Origin: Chitinophaga oryzae
Lineage (GTDB): Bacteria > Bacteroidota > Bacteroidia > Chitinophagales > Chitinophagaceae
Length of the DNA: 64,000 bases
Assembly (NCBI RefSeq): GCF_012516375.2
Contig: NZ_CP051204.2
Span: 4,712,001 to 4,776,000, forward strand
Direction of reading: 5' to 3'
Position numbers and translations under genes: made by a program. A model generated the notes under the pieces. That model saw only the letters and a list, made by a program, of their open reading frames with translations, ran no database searches and was not told the origin of the DNA. This document shows, in pieces, positions 41,071-48,180 of the stretch (positions are counted from its first letter, which is position 1; each line of letters begins with the position of its first letter).

Positions 41071-42636
41071 TTAGCGGCGGAACCAGTCAAAGTCCGCATA
41101 TCCCCTGCTTTCGGGTCCGGTCATATCGGTATTAAAAAGGAACAGCGCGAAGCGGTTGGCCGTCCAGTCCAGTCCGAGGCCCATTTTCAGCGCGTTGCCT
41201 ATGGTCGTGAAATGCCGGCCGTCTTTACTATAGGCAAAAGTGGCCGTGAAGTCTTTTTCCTGCACCACCGCTTTCAGCCAGATTCGGGAAGGGCTATAGG
41301 GCAACACCGCCACCGTGCTGTCGTTATTCACCATGATGAGCGCTTTGTTTTTTCCGTTGCAGCGGACGCCTACATAAGCAGATGGCGACTGGAATACGCC
41401 CAGTCCTGCGATATCCCCCGGCTTCAGGCCGGAAAGATCGAGAGAGACCGTGCCCTCCGAATAAGGACCTTCCACCCGTTGTGTCAGTGTATTGCGGGCA
41501 TCCGCCAGCCGCCGGGCTTTACCGGCATGTAACCGGAGGTAGCCCGGCCGGCGGGTAAGCGACCATTTGCCGTTGTCCGGATTGTGGTTCCATTGCCATT
41601 GCAGCCCCAGGGAGCCTGTATTAAATTCATCCGAAGTAGCCGGTACCGCTACCGGGTAAGTTTTGCCTACGTTCGGTTTGGGAAAGGTGTCCACCCCTTT
41701 TCCGTTGACACCTAACATTGGCCAGCCATCGACCCATGTCACCGGTTCGAGGTTGGGCACACGGCCGATAGGGCCACGGTCCTGCATAATGATAAACCAC
41801 CAGTCGCCGTTCTGGAGCTGTACCATCCCGCCCTGATGCAGGCCGTTGCCCGGATAGGAATGGTCGTCCTTTATCACCACCTTCGATTCATAGGGGCCGT
41901 ACACATTGTCCGACCGCAGACATACCTGCCGTCCTTTGGTGCCGCCGGTGCTCCCTAGAATGTAATACTTACCATTGATTTTATACATATGCGAGCCTTC
42001 CAGGTAAGGGTAGTCGCGGTTGTCATAAATCTCGCGCCGCGGCGTTTTCACAGACAGCGCGTCGCTGTTCAGTTCCGTGATAAATAGTTTCTGTTGTCCG
42101 TGCGCGACGTACACCTTGCCATCGTCGTCAAAGAACAAGCCGGGATCGTACAGGTATTCCGGGAAGATGGTCCGTGTCCAGGGGCCTTCAATATTTTTAG
42201 CCGTACACATGGAAAACTGCCCCTTGCGGCCATCCATTTCCGGCGTGCAGAAGCCTACATAGAACAAGCCGTTATGGTAACGGATAGTGGCCGCCCAGGA
42301 GCCGCTGAGGTACATATGGCCGTTTTTCAGGTCATAGCGCGGATCTTCTTCATAGCGGGGTACCGCATAACCGGCCATTTTCCAGTTGACCAGGTCGTGG
42401 GACACCGCTACCGGGCACCCGGGGACGTAATGCATACTGGTGGAAACGAAATAAAACGTGTCGCCTACACGGATGATGTCCGGATCGGGCCAGTCTCCCC
42501 ACATCAGTGGATTTTTGAAGGTGCCGTCGCCGTTGTCCGGCGTCCAGGAAGCGTTGGTTTGTGCCTGCAGATGGCCGCCTGTTAGGAGCAACAGGCAAAG
42601 GCCTGCCCATAGCGGCAGGGAAAAAAAGTATCTCAT
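41071..42636 (-). CDS. Secreted glycoside hydrolase family 43 enzyme
   Basis: About 521 residues from the ATG at 42636, which opens a signal peptide ending in LQAQ; an upstream in-frame start would add ten residues. Residues about 35-330 form the GH43 five-bladed propeller. The base Asp lies in DWPDPDIIRVGDTFYFVS, the pKa-modulating Asp in YDPGLFFDDDGKVYV and the acid Glu in YLEGSHMYKINGKYY. A C-terminal beta-sandwich (about 345-521) of the concanavalin/DUF1349-like type follows, as in beta-xylosidases and arabinofuranosidases. The likely substrate is a xylan or arabinan side chain, but GH43 is too varied to be sure. It stands alone and is not part of a SusCD locus. Confidence 0.92.
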   Translation of the reverse strand: MRYFFSLPLWAGLCLLLLTGGHLQAQTNASWTPDNGDGTFKNPLMWGDWPDPDIIRVGDTFYFVSTSMHYVPGCPVAVSHDLVNWKMAGYAVPRYEEDPRYDLKNGHMYLSGSWAATIRYHNGLFYVGFCTPEMDGRKGQFSMCTAKNIEGPWTRTIFPEYLYDPGLFFDDDGKVYVAHGQQKLFITELNSDALSVKTPRREIYDNRDYPYLEGSHMYKINGKYYILGSTGGTKGRQVCLRSDNVYGPYESKVVIKDDHSYPGNGLHQGGMVQLQNGDWWFIIMQDRGPIGRVPNLEPVTWVDGWPMLGVNGKGVDTFPKPNVGKTYPVAVPATSDEFNTGSLGLQWQWNHNPDNGKWSLTRRPGYLRLHAGKARRLADARNTLTQRVEGPYSEGTVSLDLSGLKPGDIAGLGVFQSPSAYVGVRCNGKNKALIMVNNDSTVAVLPYSPSRIWLKAVVQEKDFTATFAYSKDGRHFTTIGNALKMGLGLDWTANRFALFLFNTDMTGPESRGYADFDWFRR

Positions 42637-42837
42637 TTGTTCACTTTTGAAAGTCGTGGCGGTCAATCACCACCATCGTCATAACGTATTTATGTGCGAA
42701 CATATGGACTTTTTTTTATCCGGTGAAGAAATTTATCACCAGCGAATGTGTTCTGTATATAGATGATCACTGGCGGCATGTTGTACAAAAGCGTGGTCGT
42801 TTAGTATCTCCCAGGGTATATTTATCTTCCTAAAGTA

Positions 42838-42880
42838 ACAAAAACCGGAAAGCCGCACAAACCATTGGTTTATGCGGCTC
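42838..42880 (-). terminator. Terminator closing the lanthipeptide precursor array
   Basis: AGCCGCA (42851-42857) pairs with TGCGGCT (42873-42879), and inside it AAACC pairs with GGTTT, giving a long stem. On the minus strand it follows the last precursor stop codon by about 20 bp and continues into TTCCGGTTTTTG. It separates the array from the GH43 gene. Confidence 0.85.
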
Positions 42881-42898
42881 AACTAACTGCCGGGTACA

Positions 42899-43090
42899 TT
42901 ACTCGCACAACCAGCAGGTCTGCCCTGTTCCTGGTGATGTTTCACAGGTAATATACAGGGTGGCACAGTTATAGGGACTGGTCTCGAAAGCTTTTCCGCC
43001 AGCGAGGCTGCGCTGTTGCGTCGGGTTGAGCACCGCGACAGCGTCTTTGTTAAATGACAATTTTTTGCTGATGGCAATTTTCTTTTTCAT
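42899..43090 (-). CDS. Class I lanthipeptide-type precursor 9 (last in array)
   Basis: A 63-residue precursor. The start is set by the MKKK that opens all nine leaders; the longer in-frame extension upstream to 43315 runs through the neighbouring gene and is not real. The leader is residues 1-32 (KKLSFNKDAVAVLNPTQQ, ending AGG) and the core 33-63. Core cysteines are 42, 49, 59 and 62, with the invariant TCxT at 48-51 and a C-terminal CWLCE. Being last, it sits 20 bp before the terminator. Modification by an unlinked LanB/LanC pair is inferred from the leader. Confidence 0.85.
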   Translation of the reverse strand: MKKKIAISKKLSFNKDAVAVLNPTQQRSLAGGKAFETSPYNCATLYITCETSPGTGQTCWLCE

Positions 43091-43184
43091 GGCGACATGT
43101 TTAAATGGTGAAACAATAACACGCCAAAGCCACACAGGCCACGAAGGGCCGGTGCAGCTTTGACAGATATTTCTACCGGTTAGT

Positions 43185-43379
43185 CTATTCCTGACAATCC
43201 CTGCAGGCTTCACCCGGGGCTTGTACAGTTTGACAGGTGACGATGATGGTAGTGCAATTGGGTTGATTGGTAATCGGTCCCGTACCGCCGGCCACCATAT
43301 TTCGTTGTGTCTCATTGAGCACCGCGATGGTAGCTTTACTAAACGCCAGCTTTTTGCTGATGGAGATTTTCTTTTTCAT
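43185..43379 (-). CDS. Class I lanthipeptide-type precursor 8
   Basis: A 64-residue precursor: leader 1-32 (KKLAFSKATIAVLNETQ, ending AGG) and core 33-64. Cysteines at 42, 49, 59 and 62 occupy exactly the same positions as in precursor 9, although the residues between them differ. TCQT is at 48-51 and the end is CRDCQE. A 94-bp gap separates it from precursor 9, longer than most gaps in the array. Confidence 0.88.
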   Translation of the reverse strand: MKKKISISKKLAFSKATIAVLNETQRNMVAGGTGPITNQPNCTTIIVTCQTVQAPGEACRDCQE

Positions 43380-43413
43380 GGTGACATGTTTTACATGCTG
43401 AAAAGATAAAATA

Positions 43414-43611
43414 CTACATGCAGCGTACGCATACGCGGCCGGTAAAGGGTATCGTCGGACAAGTTTCTTCCAGTCCGGTAGTGCAATTGATCACCCTGGT
43501 CACAGTGGTTGCCCCGCCAGCGATCAACTGTTGTTGCCCCGCGTTGAGTGATGCGATCGTCTCCTTATTAAAGGAGAGTTTTTTTCCGATAGCGATGTTT
43601 TTCTTTTTCAT
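43414..43611 (-). CDS. Class I lanthipeptide-type precursor 7
   Basis: A 65-residue precursor: leader 1-33 (KKLSFNKETIASLNAGQQ, ending AGG), core 34-65 with a Thr-rich start (ATTVTRV). Cysteines at 43, 51, 61 and 64; TCPT at 50-53; C-terminal CVRCM. Several Thr residues near cysteines could be dehydrated and cross-linked to thioether rings if a lanthipeptide synthetase acts on it. Confidence 0.9.
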   Translation of the reverse strand: MKKKNIAIGKKLSFNKETIASLNAGQQQLIAGGATTVTRVINCTTGLEETCPTIPFTGRVCVRCM

Positions 43612-43637
43612 GAGAAAAAATTCAGGCAGTGAAAAAA

Positions 43638-43829
43638 TTATGCGCAGTCGTCACAAACGCCGGTAGCTGTTGTGGTTACACAGGTAACGCCGTTAGAGGT
43701 GCAGGTGATCAGTTTGGTAACGGTCCTGGAGCCTCCTGCCAGCATGTGCTGTTGTGTGTTGTTGAGCGTTGCGACTGTTTCCTTATTGAAGGAAAGCTTT
43801 TTTCTGATGGCTGTGTTTTTCTTTTTCAT
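43638..43829 (-). CDS. Class I lanthipeptide-type precursor 6
   Basis: A 63-residue precursor: leader 1-33 (KKLSFNKETVATLNNTQQ, ending AGG), core 34-63 with nine Thr residues, the most in the array. Cysteines at 43, 50, 59 and 62; TCVT at 49-52; C-terminal CDDCA. The gap to the next gene is 26 bp. Confidence 0.9.
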   Translation of the reverse strand: MKKKNTAIRKKLSFNKETVATLNNTQQHMLAGGSRTVTKLITCTSNGVTCVTTTATGVCDDCA

Positions 43830-43840
43830 CAGTGATTATT

Positions 43841-44059
43841 TTACTGGAGGATAGGACACAGTTCGCAGGGACCACCCGGGCGCTGGATAGTAGCGCAGGT
43901 TTCGCCGCCACAGGTTTCCATACCGGAGGTACAGTTTACCAGGCGGGTAATAGGAATAGCGCCACCAGCGATGAGCTGTTGCTGGTTACCATTCAATGCT
44001 GCGATAGTTTCCTTGTTGAAGGAGAGTTTTTTGCTGATTGCGATGTTTTTCTTTTTCAT
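43841..44059 (-). CDS. Class I lanthipeptide-type precursor 5, five-cysteine variant
   Basis: A 72-residue precursor, the longest of the set: leader 1-33 (KKLSFNKETIAALNGNQQ, ending AGG), core 34-72. It carries an extra GGETC insertion that duplicates the TC step, so cysteines are at 43, 50, 55, 65 and 68, and TCAT is at 54-57. The C-terminal end CELCPILQ extends past the usual CxxC. Only 11 bp separate it from precursor 6. Confidence 0.9.
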   Translation of the reverse strand: MKKKNIAISKKLSFNKETIAALNGNQQQLIAGGAIPITRLVNCTSGMETCGGETCATIQRPGGPCELCPILQ

Positions 44060-44069
44060 GAGTTACAGT

Positions 44070-44270
44070 TTAAAGGATGTTACAAATTTGACAGGGGCCT
44101 GTTGGAATCTGCACGGTAACGCAGGTCTCTACGAATGACTCGCATTCAATGGGCCGTGTAATAAACATAGCGCCACCGGCGATTTTTTTCTGCTGATCTG
44201 CGTTCAGCGTGGCAATAGCCGCCTTATTGAGCGCCAGTTTGCGCTCAATCGCTACTTTTTTCTTTTTCAT
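44070..44270 (-). CDS. Class I lanthipeptide-type precursor 4
   Basis: A 66-residue precursor: leader 1-33 (RKLALNKAAIATLNADQQ, ending AGG), core 34-66. Cysteines at 43, 50, 60 and 63; TCVT at 49-52; the tail CQICNIL extends past CxxC as in precursor 5, suggesting these two are closest relatives. The core start FITRPIEC resembles the PITRQIEC of precursor 1. Confidence 0.9.
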   Translation of the reverse strand: MKKKKVAIERKLALNKAAIATLNADQQKKIAGGAMFITRPIECESFVETCVTVQIPTGPCQICNIL

Positions 44271-44300
44271 AAATGATGGATGTTCAGGTTAAGCGATACC

Positions 44301-44492
44301 TTAACAGGGAATACATTCCGGGCTGGTGTAAGGATATGTACTACAGGTATCCCAGTAAGTCTGACATTTCCTGTCCAGCGTTACCGGTGGAAGGCCGCCG
44401 GCCAGCATTTCTTTTTCAGAAGCAGAGAGTACGGCTACGGCAGATTTGCCGAAGTGCAGCTTCTTTTCTGCGGTCATTTTTTTCTTTTTCAT
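44301..44492 (-). CDS. Class I lanthipeptide-type precursor 3, divergent leader
   Basis: A 63-residue precursor with the most divergent leader (KKLHFGKSAVAVLSASEK, ending AGG at 31-33); the usual FNK-x-TIA-x-LN block is altered to FGKSAVAVLS. The core (34-63) keeps the shared plan: cysteines at 43, 50, 60 and 63, TCST at 49-52 and C-terminal CIPC. It may be handled by a different enzyme or be drifting. Confidence 0.88.
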   Translation of the reverse strand: MKKKKMTAEKKLHFGKSAVAVLSASEKEMLAGGLPPVTLDRKCQTYWDTCSTYPYTSPECIPC

Positions 44493-44588
44493 AAAAACGG
44501 AGCGGGTTTACAGGACAAAACAATCCCGCTGGCGGGCATGCAGCCGCCAGGACAGTTTGATCCCGGGTTAAAAAGGGATTAGATCAGA

Positions 44589-44786
44589 TTAGCAGAATAC
44601 ACAGATTTCCTGCGTATAAGGGAACGTGTTACAAGTCTCGTAATTAGTTTCCCTGCATACTTTTGAGAGAGTGATAGTGGTGGTGGGTATGCCACCGGCG
44701 ATTTCTGCCTGCTGCTGCGGGTTCAGCCGGGCAATAGTTGTCTTGTTAAAAGACATTTTTTTGGCAATCGTTGTCTTCTTTTTCAT
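44589..44786 (-). CDS. Class I lanthipeptide-type precursor 2
   Basis: A 65-residue precursor: leader 1-32 (KKMSFNKTTIARLNPQQQ, ending AGG), core 33-65 opening with a Thr/Ser-rich stretch (IPTTTITLSKV). Cysteines at 44, 52, 62 and 65; TCNT at 51-54; C-terminal FPYTQEICVFC nearly equals the end of precursor 1. The bases before the start codon (AAATCTCCTCCTC) are also shared with precursor 1, so the two are recent duplicates. Confidence 0.9.
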   Translation of the reverse strand: MKKKTTIAKKMSFNKTTIARLNPQQQAEIAGGIPTTTITLSKVCRETNYETCNTFPYTQEICVFC

Positions 44787-44834
44787 GAGGAGGAGATTTA
44801 CGGGTTCAAAATTTCGGTTGAATTACAGTACAGA

Positions 44835-45026
44835 TCAGCAAAACACACAGACTTCCTGCGTGTAGGGAATAGTCACACAGGTGGCTTGCCTTGTCTCGAG
44901 ACATTCGATTTGCCTGGTAATAGGCAGCATACCACCAGCAATCAGGGTTTGCTGGAATGTGTTCAGTTGGGCAATAGTTGTCTTGTTGAAAGACATTTTT
45001 TTTCCAATCGTTGCTTTTTTCTTCAT
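44835..45026 (-). CDS. Class I lanthipeptide-type precursor 1 (first in array)
   Basis: A 63-residue precursor and the promoter-proximal gene: leader 1-32 (KKMSFNKTTIAQLNTFQQ, ending AGG), core 33-63. Cysteines at 42, 50, 60 and 63; TCVT at 49-52; C-terminal IPYTQEVCVFC. The 178-bp gap upstream to the HxlR gene must hold the array promoter, but no exact TAnnTTTG box is seen there. The leader fits the Bacteroidota class I lanthipeptide precursor family, to which the Chitinophaga antifungal pinensins belong; that link is from memory. Confidence 0.9.
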   Translation of the reverse strand: MKKKATIGKKMSFNKTTIAQLNTFQQTLIAGGMLPITRQIECLETRQATCVTIPYTQEVCVFC

Positions 45027-45204
45027 AAGGAGGAGATTTACAGGTTCGAATTTGGGTTGAGAAATTACTTTATGTAGACGGGTTAATTGGCATGAGTTGT
45101 TGATTATTTTGAGATACTATTGAAGATAGTAAAAATGAGCAGGAAAAAAAATTTTTTTTGCAGGCCGGGGTCAACCTGCATGGACACATCCGTAACAATC
45201 TGTA

Positions 45205-45576
45205 TCAGGAAAGCTCGCGCAATCCCATTTCCAGCCAGGCCAACTTTTCATGGCGCTGCGTTTTCATATAGTCTACCCCCCATTCGTACAACGGTTCGAA
45301 AATAGCGCACAGCTTCTCCCCCGACGCCGTCAGCATATACTCCACTCTCGGTGGTACTTCGGGGTATATTTTCCGGGTGATAATACCGTCTTTTTCCAGT
45401 TCCCGCAACTGGCTGGTAAGCATTTTCTCCGTGAGGTTTTCACAGGTGCTTTTCAGCAATTCTGTATATCTCTTCGGCGTTCCATCCGACAGCATACTTA
45501 ATATGTACAGCTTCCATTTACCACTGATGGCTTTTACCGCCACTGTCAGCGGACAGTGTAATCTCGGATCTCTCAT
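45205..45576 (-). CDS. HxlR-family transcriptional regulator
   Basis: A 123-residue winged-helix regulator of the HxlR family, almost entirely one DNA-binding domain: CPLTVAVKAISGKWKLYILS at the start, then PKRYTELLKSTCENLTEKML and TRKIYPEVPPRVEYMLTASG in the wing. The N-terminal Cys8 is at the position used for thiol or electrophile sensing in several HxlR proteins (YodB, QorR). It is divergent from the MBL hydrolase gene and probably controls it through a dyad in the gap. It lies 178 bp upstream of the precursor array on the same strand, so read-through into the array is possible. Confidence 0.92.
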   Translation of the reverse strand: MRDPRLHCPLTVAVKAISGKWKLYILSMLSDGTPKRYTELLKSTCENLTEKMLTSQLRELEKDGIITRKIYPEVPPRVEYMLTASGEKLCAIFEPLYEWGVDYMKTQRHEKLAWLEMGLRELS

Positions 45577-45639
45577 ATTTTTTTAAAAAAATTTGTCTGC
45601 GCCTCCCGGCGATGATCAACAAAACCTACAAAAAAGTAA

Positions 45640-45666
45640 GTAAGGCACGGAAAAGTACCTCCTTAC
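45640..45666. promoter_or_regulatory. Candidate HxlR operator
   Basis: GTAAGG (45640-45645) and CCTTAC (45661-45666) form a perfect 6-bp dyad with a 15-bp spacer, preceded by a direct GTAA repeat. It lies between the divergent HxlR and MBL genes and just upstream of the MBL -7 box, where repressor binding would block both. Confidence 0.45.
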
Positions 45667-45685
45667 CCCGCAGGATGTAAAGGTA

Positions 45686-45693
45686 TACCTTTG
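45686..45693 (+). promoter_or_regulatory. Candidate -7 box for the exported MBL hydrolase
   Basis: TACCTTTG matches TAnnTTTG exactly and lies 28 bp before the start codon at 45722. No TTTG is found at -33; the candidate HxlR dyad occupies that region. Confidence 0.5.
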
Positions 45694-45721
45694 GTCCCAT
45701 TAAAAATAAAACAGCTTCCTT

Positions 45722-46564
45722 ATGAAGAAAATCATCCCGCTGATACTCGCCTGTATCAGTGCCCTGGCAACAGATAGCGTGGCTCAACCTTTACAGATTC
45801 AGCTGATCCGGAGTGCCACAGTGAAGATCACCATCAACCACCGGCGCCTTCTAACCGATCCCATACTGGCCGATAAAGGTACCGAGCCTCCCATTTTCTT
45901 TGCAGACGAACGGAAGAATCCAACGATTGACCTGCCTTTTCACCGCGACAGCGTACTGAAAGACATTGATGCCATACTGCTGACCCACTATCACCCCGAC
46001 CACTTCGATGGCGCTGCAGAAAAGTATGTTCCTAAAGACATGCTGATCTTCTGTCAACCCGGAGATGATGCTAAACTGAAAGAAAAAGGATTTACCAATA
46101 CGCGTGTGATAGATAGCTCGGTTACCTGGGAAGGCATCTCCTTCCGCCGGTTCCTGTCGAGCCATTACCCCGGAGCAAACGGAGAACCGCCTTTCGGCAT
46201 CTCCTCCTCCTACTATCTGCAAAGTCCTGATGGCTCCCTGTTCATCACCGGCGACGCTATTCTCGATGATAAATTAAAGGCGTCGCTCACCACCACACAG
46301 CCTCCCATCGTGATCGCCAACACCGGCGAATGCCACTTTACCCGTGAGAACCCCGTGCTGGCGCCCGGTATCACCATGACACTCACCACCGGTGAACTGA
46401 AAGCCATCACCCGGCTGTTGCCTGCCACCACCGTAATAGCGGTACATATGGACGCCATCAACCATTGCAGCCTGAGCAAGGCAGACCTGCGCCGGTTTGT
46501 GGCCGGAGAAAAACTGCAAAAGCGGATAAGGGTGCCACAGGAAGGTGAGACGGTACTTCACTGA
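45722..46564 (+). CDS. Exported MBL-fold metal-dependent hydrolase
   Basis: A 280-residue protein with a signal peptide (IPLILACISALATDSVAQ) and a UlaG-like metallo-beta-lactamase fold. The metal motif THYHPDH is complete (His89, His91, Asp93, His94). Further ligand candidates are the His in LSSHYPGANGE, Asp in FITGDAILDD and His in AVHMDAINHC. UlaG-type proteins hydrolyse lactones or phosphodiesters, but the substrate here is unknown. It is divergent from the HxlR gene, which suggests induction by a reactive or quinone-like compound. It overlaps the convergent sterol desaturase gene by 7 bp. Confidence 0.9.
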   Translation: MKKIIPLILACISALATDSVAQPLQIQLIRSATVKITINHRRLLTDPILADKGTEPPIFFADERKNPTIDLPFHRDSVLKDIDAILLTHYHPDHFDGAAEKYVPKDMLIFCQPGDDAKLKEKGFTNTRVIDSSVTWEGISFRRFLSSHYPGANGEPPFGISSSYYLQSPDGSLFITGDAILDDKLKASLTTTQPPIVIANTGECHFTRENPVLAPGITMTLTTGELKAITRLLPATTVIAVHMDAINHCSLSKADLRRFVAGEKLQKRIRVPQEGETVLH

Positions 46565-47376
46565 AAATCCGCTACCCGCGCTGGCGTTTTACTTCCGCTG
46601 ACCACCGGCCGCTCTCCAAAACGCTGTGCCTGCAGCCGGTCATACTCACTGACGTAATTCGGGTGCTCGGTGCCCATCACGCGGTCCCATATACGAAAAT
46701 ACAGGCCGTAGTTGCCTTTAAAGCGACTGTGATGCAGGTTGTGATGTACGGATGTATTGAGTACCTCAAACAGCCAGCTGCGGCGGAAACCGCGGGGCAT
46801 GATCTCATAGCCCAGATGGCCGTATACGTTGATAATAAAACCGGAAACGGTAAACAGCAGGACAGTCAACGGGTGCATCGGCATGATACAGACAATCACC
46901 ACCAGTATCCCTCCTTCTGCCACCGCTTCCAGCAAGTGAAAGCTGTAGGAAGTCCAGGGAGAGGGATTAGTGCTTTTATGATGCACCAGGTGCGTGGCTT
47001 TAAACAATACCGGATGATGCAACAGCCGGTGCATCCAGTAAAAGTAGGTATCGTGCACTACAAGGCTGAGCAGCAGGCTTACGCCGATGTACCATACCGG
47101 AAAATCACCGATATGCGTGTATACCAGCGTATACTGCCGCAGCGGCGTAAATAATATCGTCACAGAGATAATGCTGAACACCAGCGTACTTTGCATAGAA
47201 TGCCAGATCTCCCGGAAAAAATCTTTCGGGGAGGCTTCCCGCCGCTGAATTTTTTGTTGCTTCCACCGGGCGGGATATATCAGATAAAATAAGATAAAAG
47301 GGATGCCAGCCAATATAAAATAGCGCAGCGCCCCCAGGCTGAAAATACGGGCCACCGCTTCGGTCAGTGTTTGCAT
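46558..47376 (-). CDS. Sterol desaturase / fatty acid hydroxylase family protein
   Basis: About 272 residues from the ATG at 47376; a GTG 15 codons upstream is less likely. It is a membrane protein with four to five hydrophobic segments and the histidine boxes of the di-iron FA-hydroxylase superfamily: HDTYFYWMHRLLHH near residue 114, HLVHHKS near 133, and HHNLHHSRF near 215. The family oxidises lipid C-H bonds with O2. In Bacteroidota such proteins may hydroxylate sphingolipid or ornithine-lipid acyl chains, which is only a guess here. It lies downstream of a Crp-type gene on the same strand (105-bp gap). Confidence 0.9.
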   Translation of the reverse strand: MQTLTEAVARIFSLGALRYFILAGIPFILFYLIYPARWKQQKIQRREASPKDFFREIWHSMQSTLVFSIISVTILFTPLRQYTLVYTHIGDFPVWYIGVSLLLSLVVHDTYFYWMHRLLHHPVLFKATHLVHHKSTNPSPWTSYSFHLLEAVAEGGILVVIVCIMPMHPLTVLLFTVSGFIINVYGHLGYEIMPRGFRRSWLFEVLNTSVHHNLHHSRFKGNYGLYFRIWDRVMGTEHPNYVSEYDRLQAQRFGERPVVSGSKTPARVADFQ

Positions 47377-47481
47377 AATTCCGGTCGTTTTGATGATAAA
47401 CACCCCAAAATTAGCTACCACGCGCCCTTTCAGCGGTTAACAAAAGATAAGAAATGACATTAACAAAAGATAATTTCCGGA

Positions 47482-48078
47482 TCACTGTTTGCCCCGGCTG
47501 TGTATTCTCTTCCTGATGCGGCTGAGGGATACCGGCGTCACTCCCAGCATGGAAGCGATATATTTATCCGGCACGCGGTTCACGATATCGCCGCGGCTAT
47601 CCAGCAATTGCAGATAACGCTCTTCCGGCGACAGCGTCACAAACGCCTCAATAGAGTCCAGCGCTTCTGCCAGCATCATCTGTAAAAAATAACTACGCAG
47701 TGGCTCCAGCCGGGTATTGTCACGCAATACCCCGTCCAGCTGATTATAGTCGATTTCCACCATCACGGTATCTTCCAGCGCCCGGTAAATAAACCGGGCG
47801 GGCTGCTGGCGGATAATCGTATCATGTGAAGCGATAAACTGCCCTTCCCAACGGAGAAACAACGTAGCCTCGTCCCCGTTACGCCGCACCGCATATGCCC
47901 GGATGATACCCTGCTGCAGCCAGGCCAGTTTCCGGGCGGTATCACCCTCACGGATATACGTTTCTCCCGCCTCCAGTTTCACTTGCCGGGTGATGGCAAA
48001 CAACGGCGTAAGTTCAGCGGCCGGAATACCGTTCAGTTGTTGTAACAGTTGTTGTAATGCTTCAATAGAAACCGCCAT
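47482..48078 (-). CDS. Crp/Fnr-family transcriptional regulator
   Basis: A 198-residue regulator: a cyclic-nucleotide-binding-like beta-barrel (about 20-120, with EAGETYIREGDTARKLAWLQ and GIIRAYAVRRNGDEATLFLR) and a C-terminal helix-turn-helix (about 155-195, VPDKYIASMLGVTPVSLSRI). The phosphate-binding cassette of true cAMP receptors is not obvious and there is no Fnr-type cysteine set, so the effector is unknown. It is the common small Bacteroidota Crp type. It is upstream of the sterol desaturase gene and may control it. Confidence 0.9.
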   Translation of the reverse strand: MAVSIEALQQLLQQLNGIPAAELTPLFAITRQVKLEAGETYIREGDTARKLAWLQQGIIRAYAVRRNGDEATLFLRWEGQFIASHDTIIRQQPARFIYRALEDTVMVEIDYNQLDGVLRDNTRLEPLRSYFLQMMLAEALDSIEAFVTLSPEERYLQLLDSRGDIVNRVPDKYIASMLGVTPVSLSRIRKRIHSRGKQ

Positions 48079-48123
48079 GCTCCTCCTTTTTAACCCAATA
48101 TTAGTATTTTTCCCGATAAAACG

Positions 48124-48159
48124 AATCCCGCTTCGCCCTACGGCAAAGCGGGATTTTTT
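48124..48159 (-). terminator. Terminator after the SDR gene
   Basis: AATCCCGCTT (48124-48133) pairs perfectly with AAGCGGGATT (48146-48155). On the minus strand it follows the SDR stop codon by about 25 bp. T-runs flank both sides, so it could act in both directions; no plus-strand gene ends here. Confidence 0.75.
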
Positions 48160-48180
48160 ATACTGTGGATGACCGGTTCT

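Noticed and set aside
43090..43315. Long N-terminal extension of the last precursor gene (138 residues in all)
   Set aside because: The extension runs across the upstream precursor in another frame; the MKKK start at 43090 matches the leader of the eight others.
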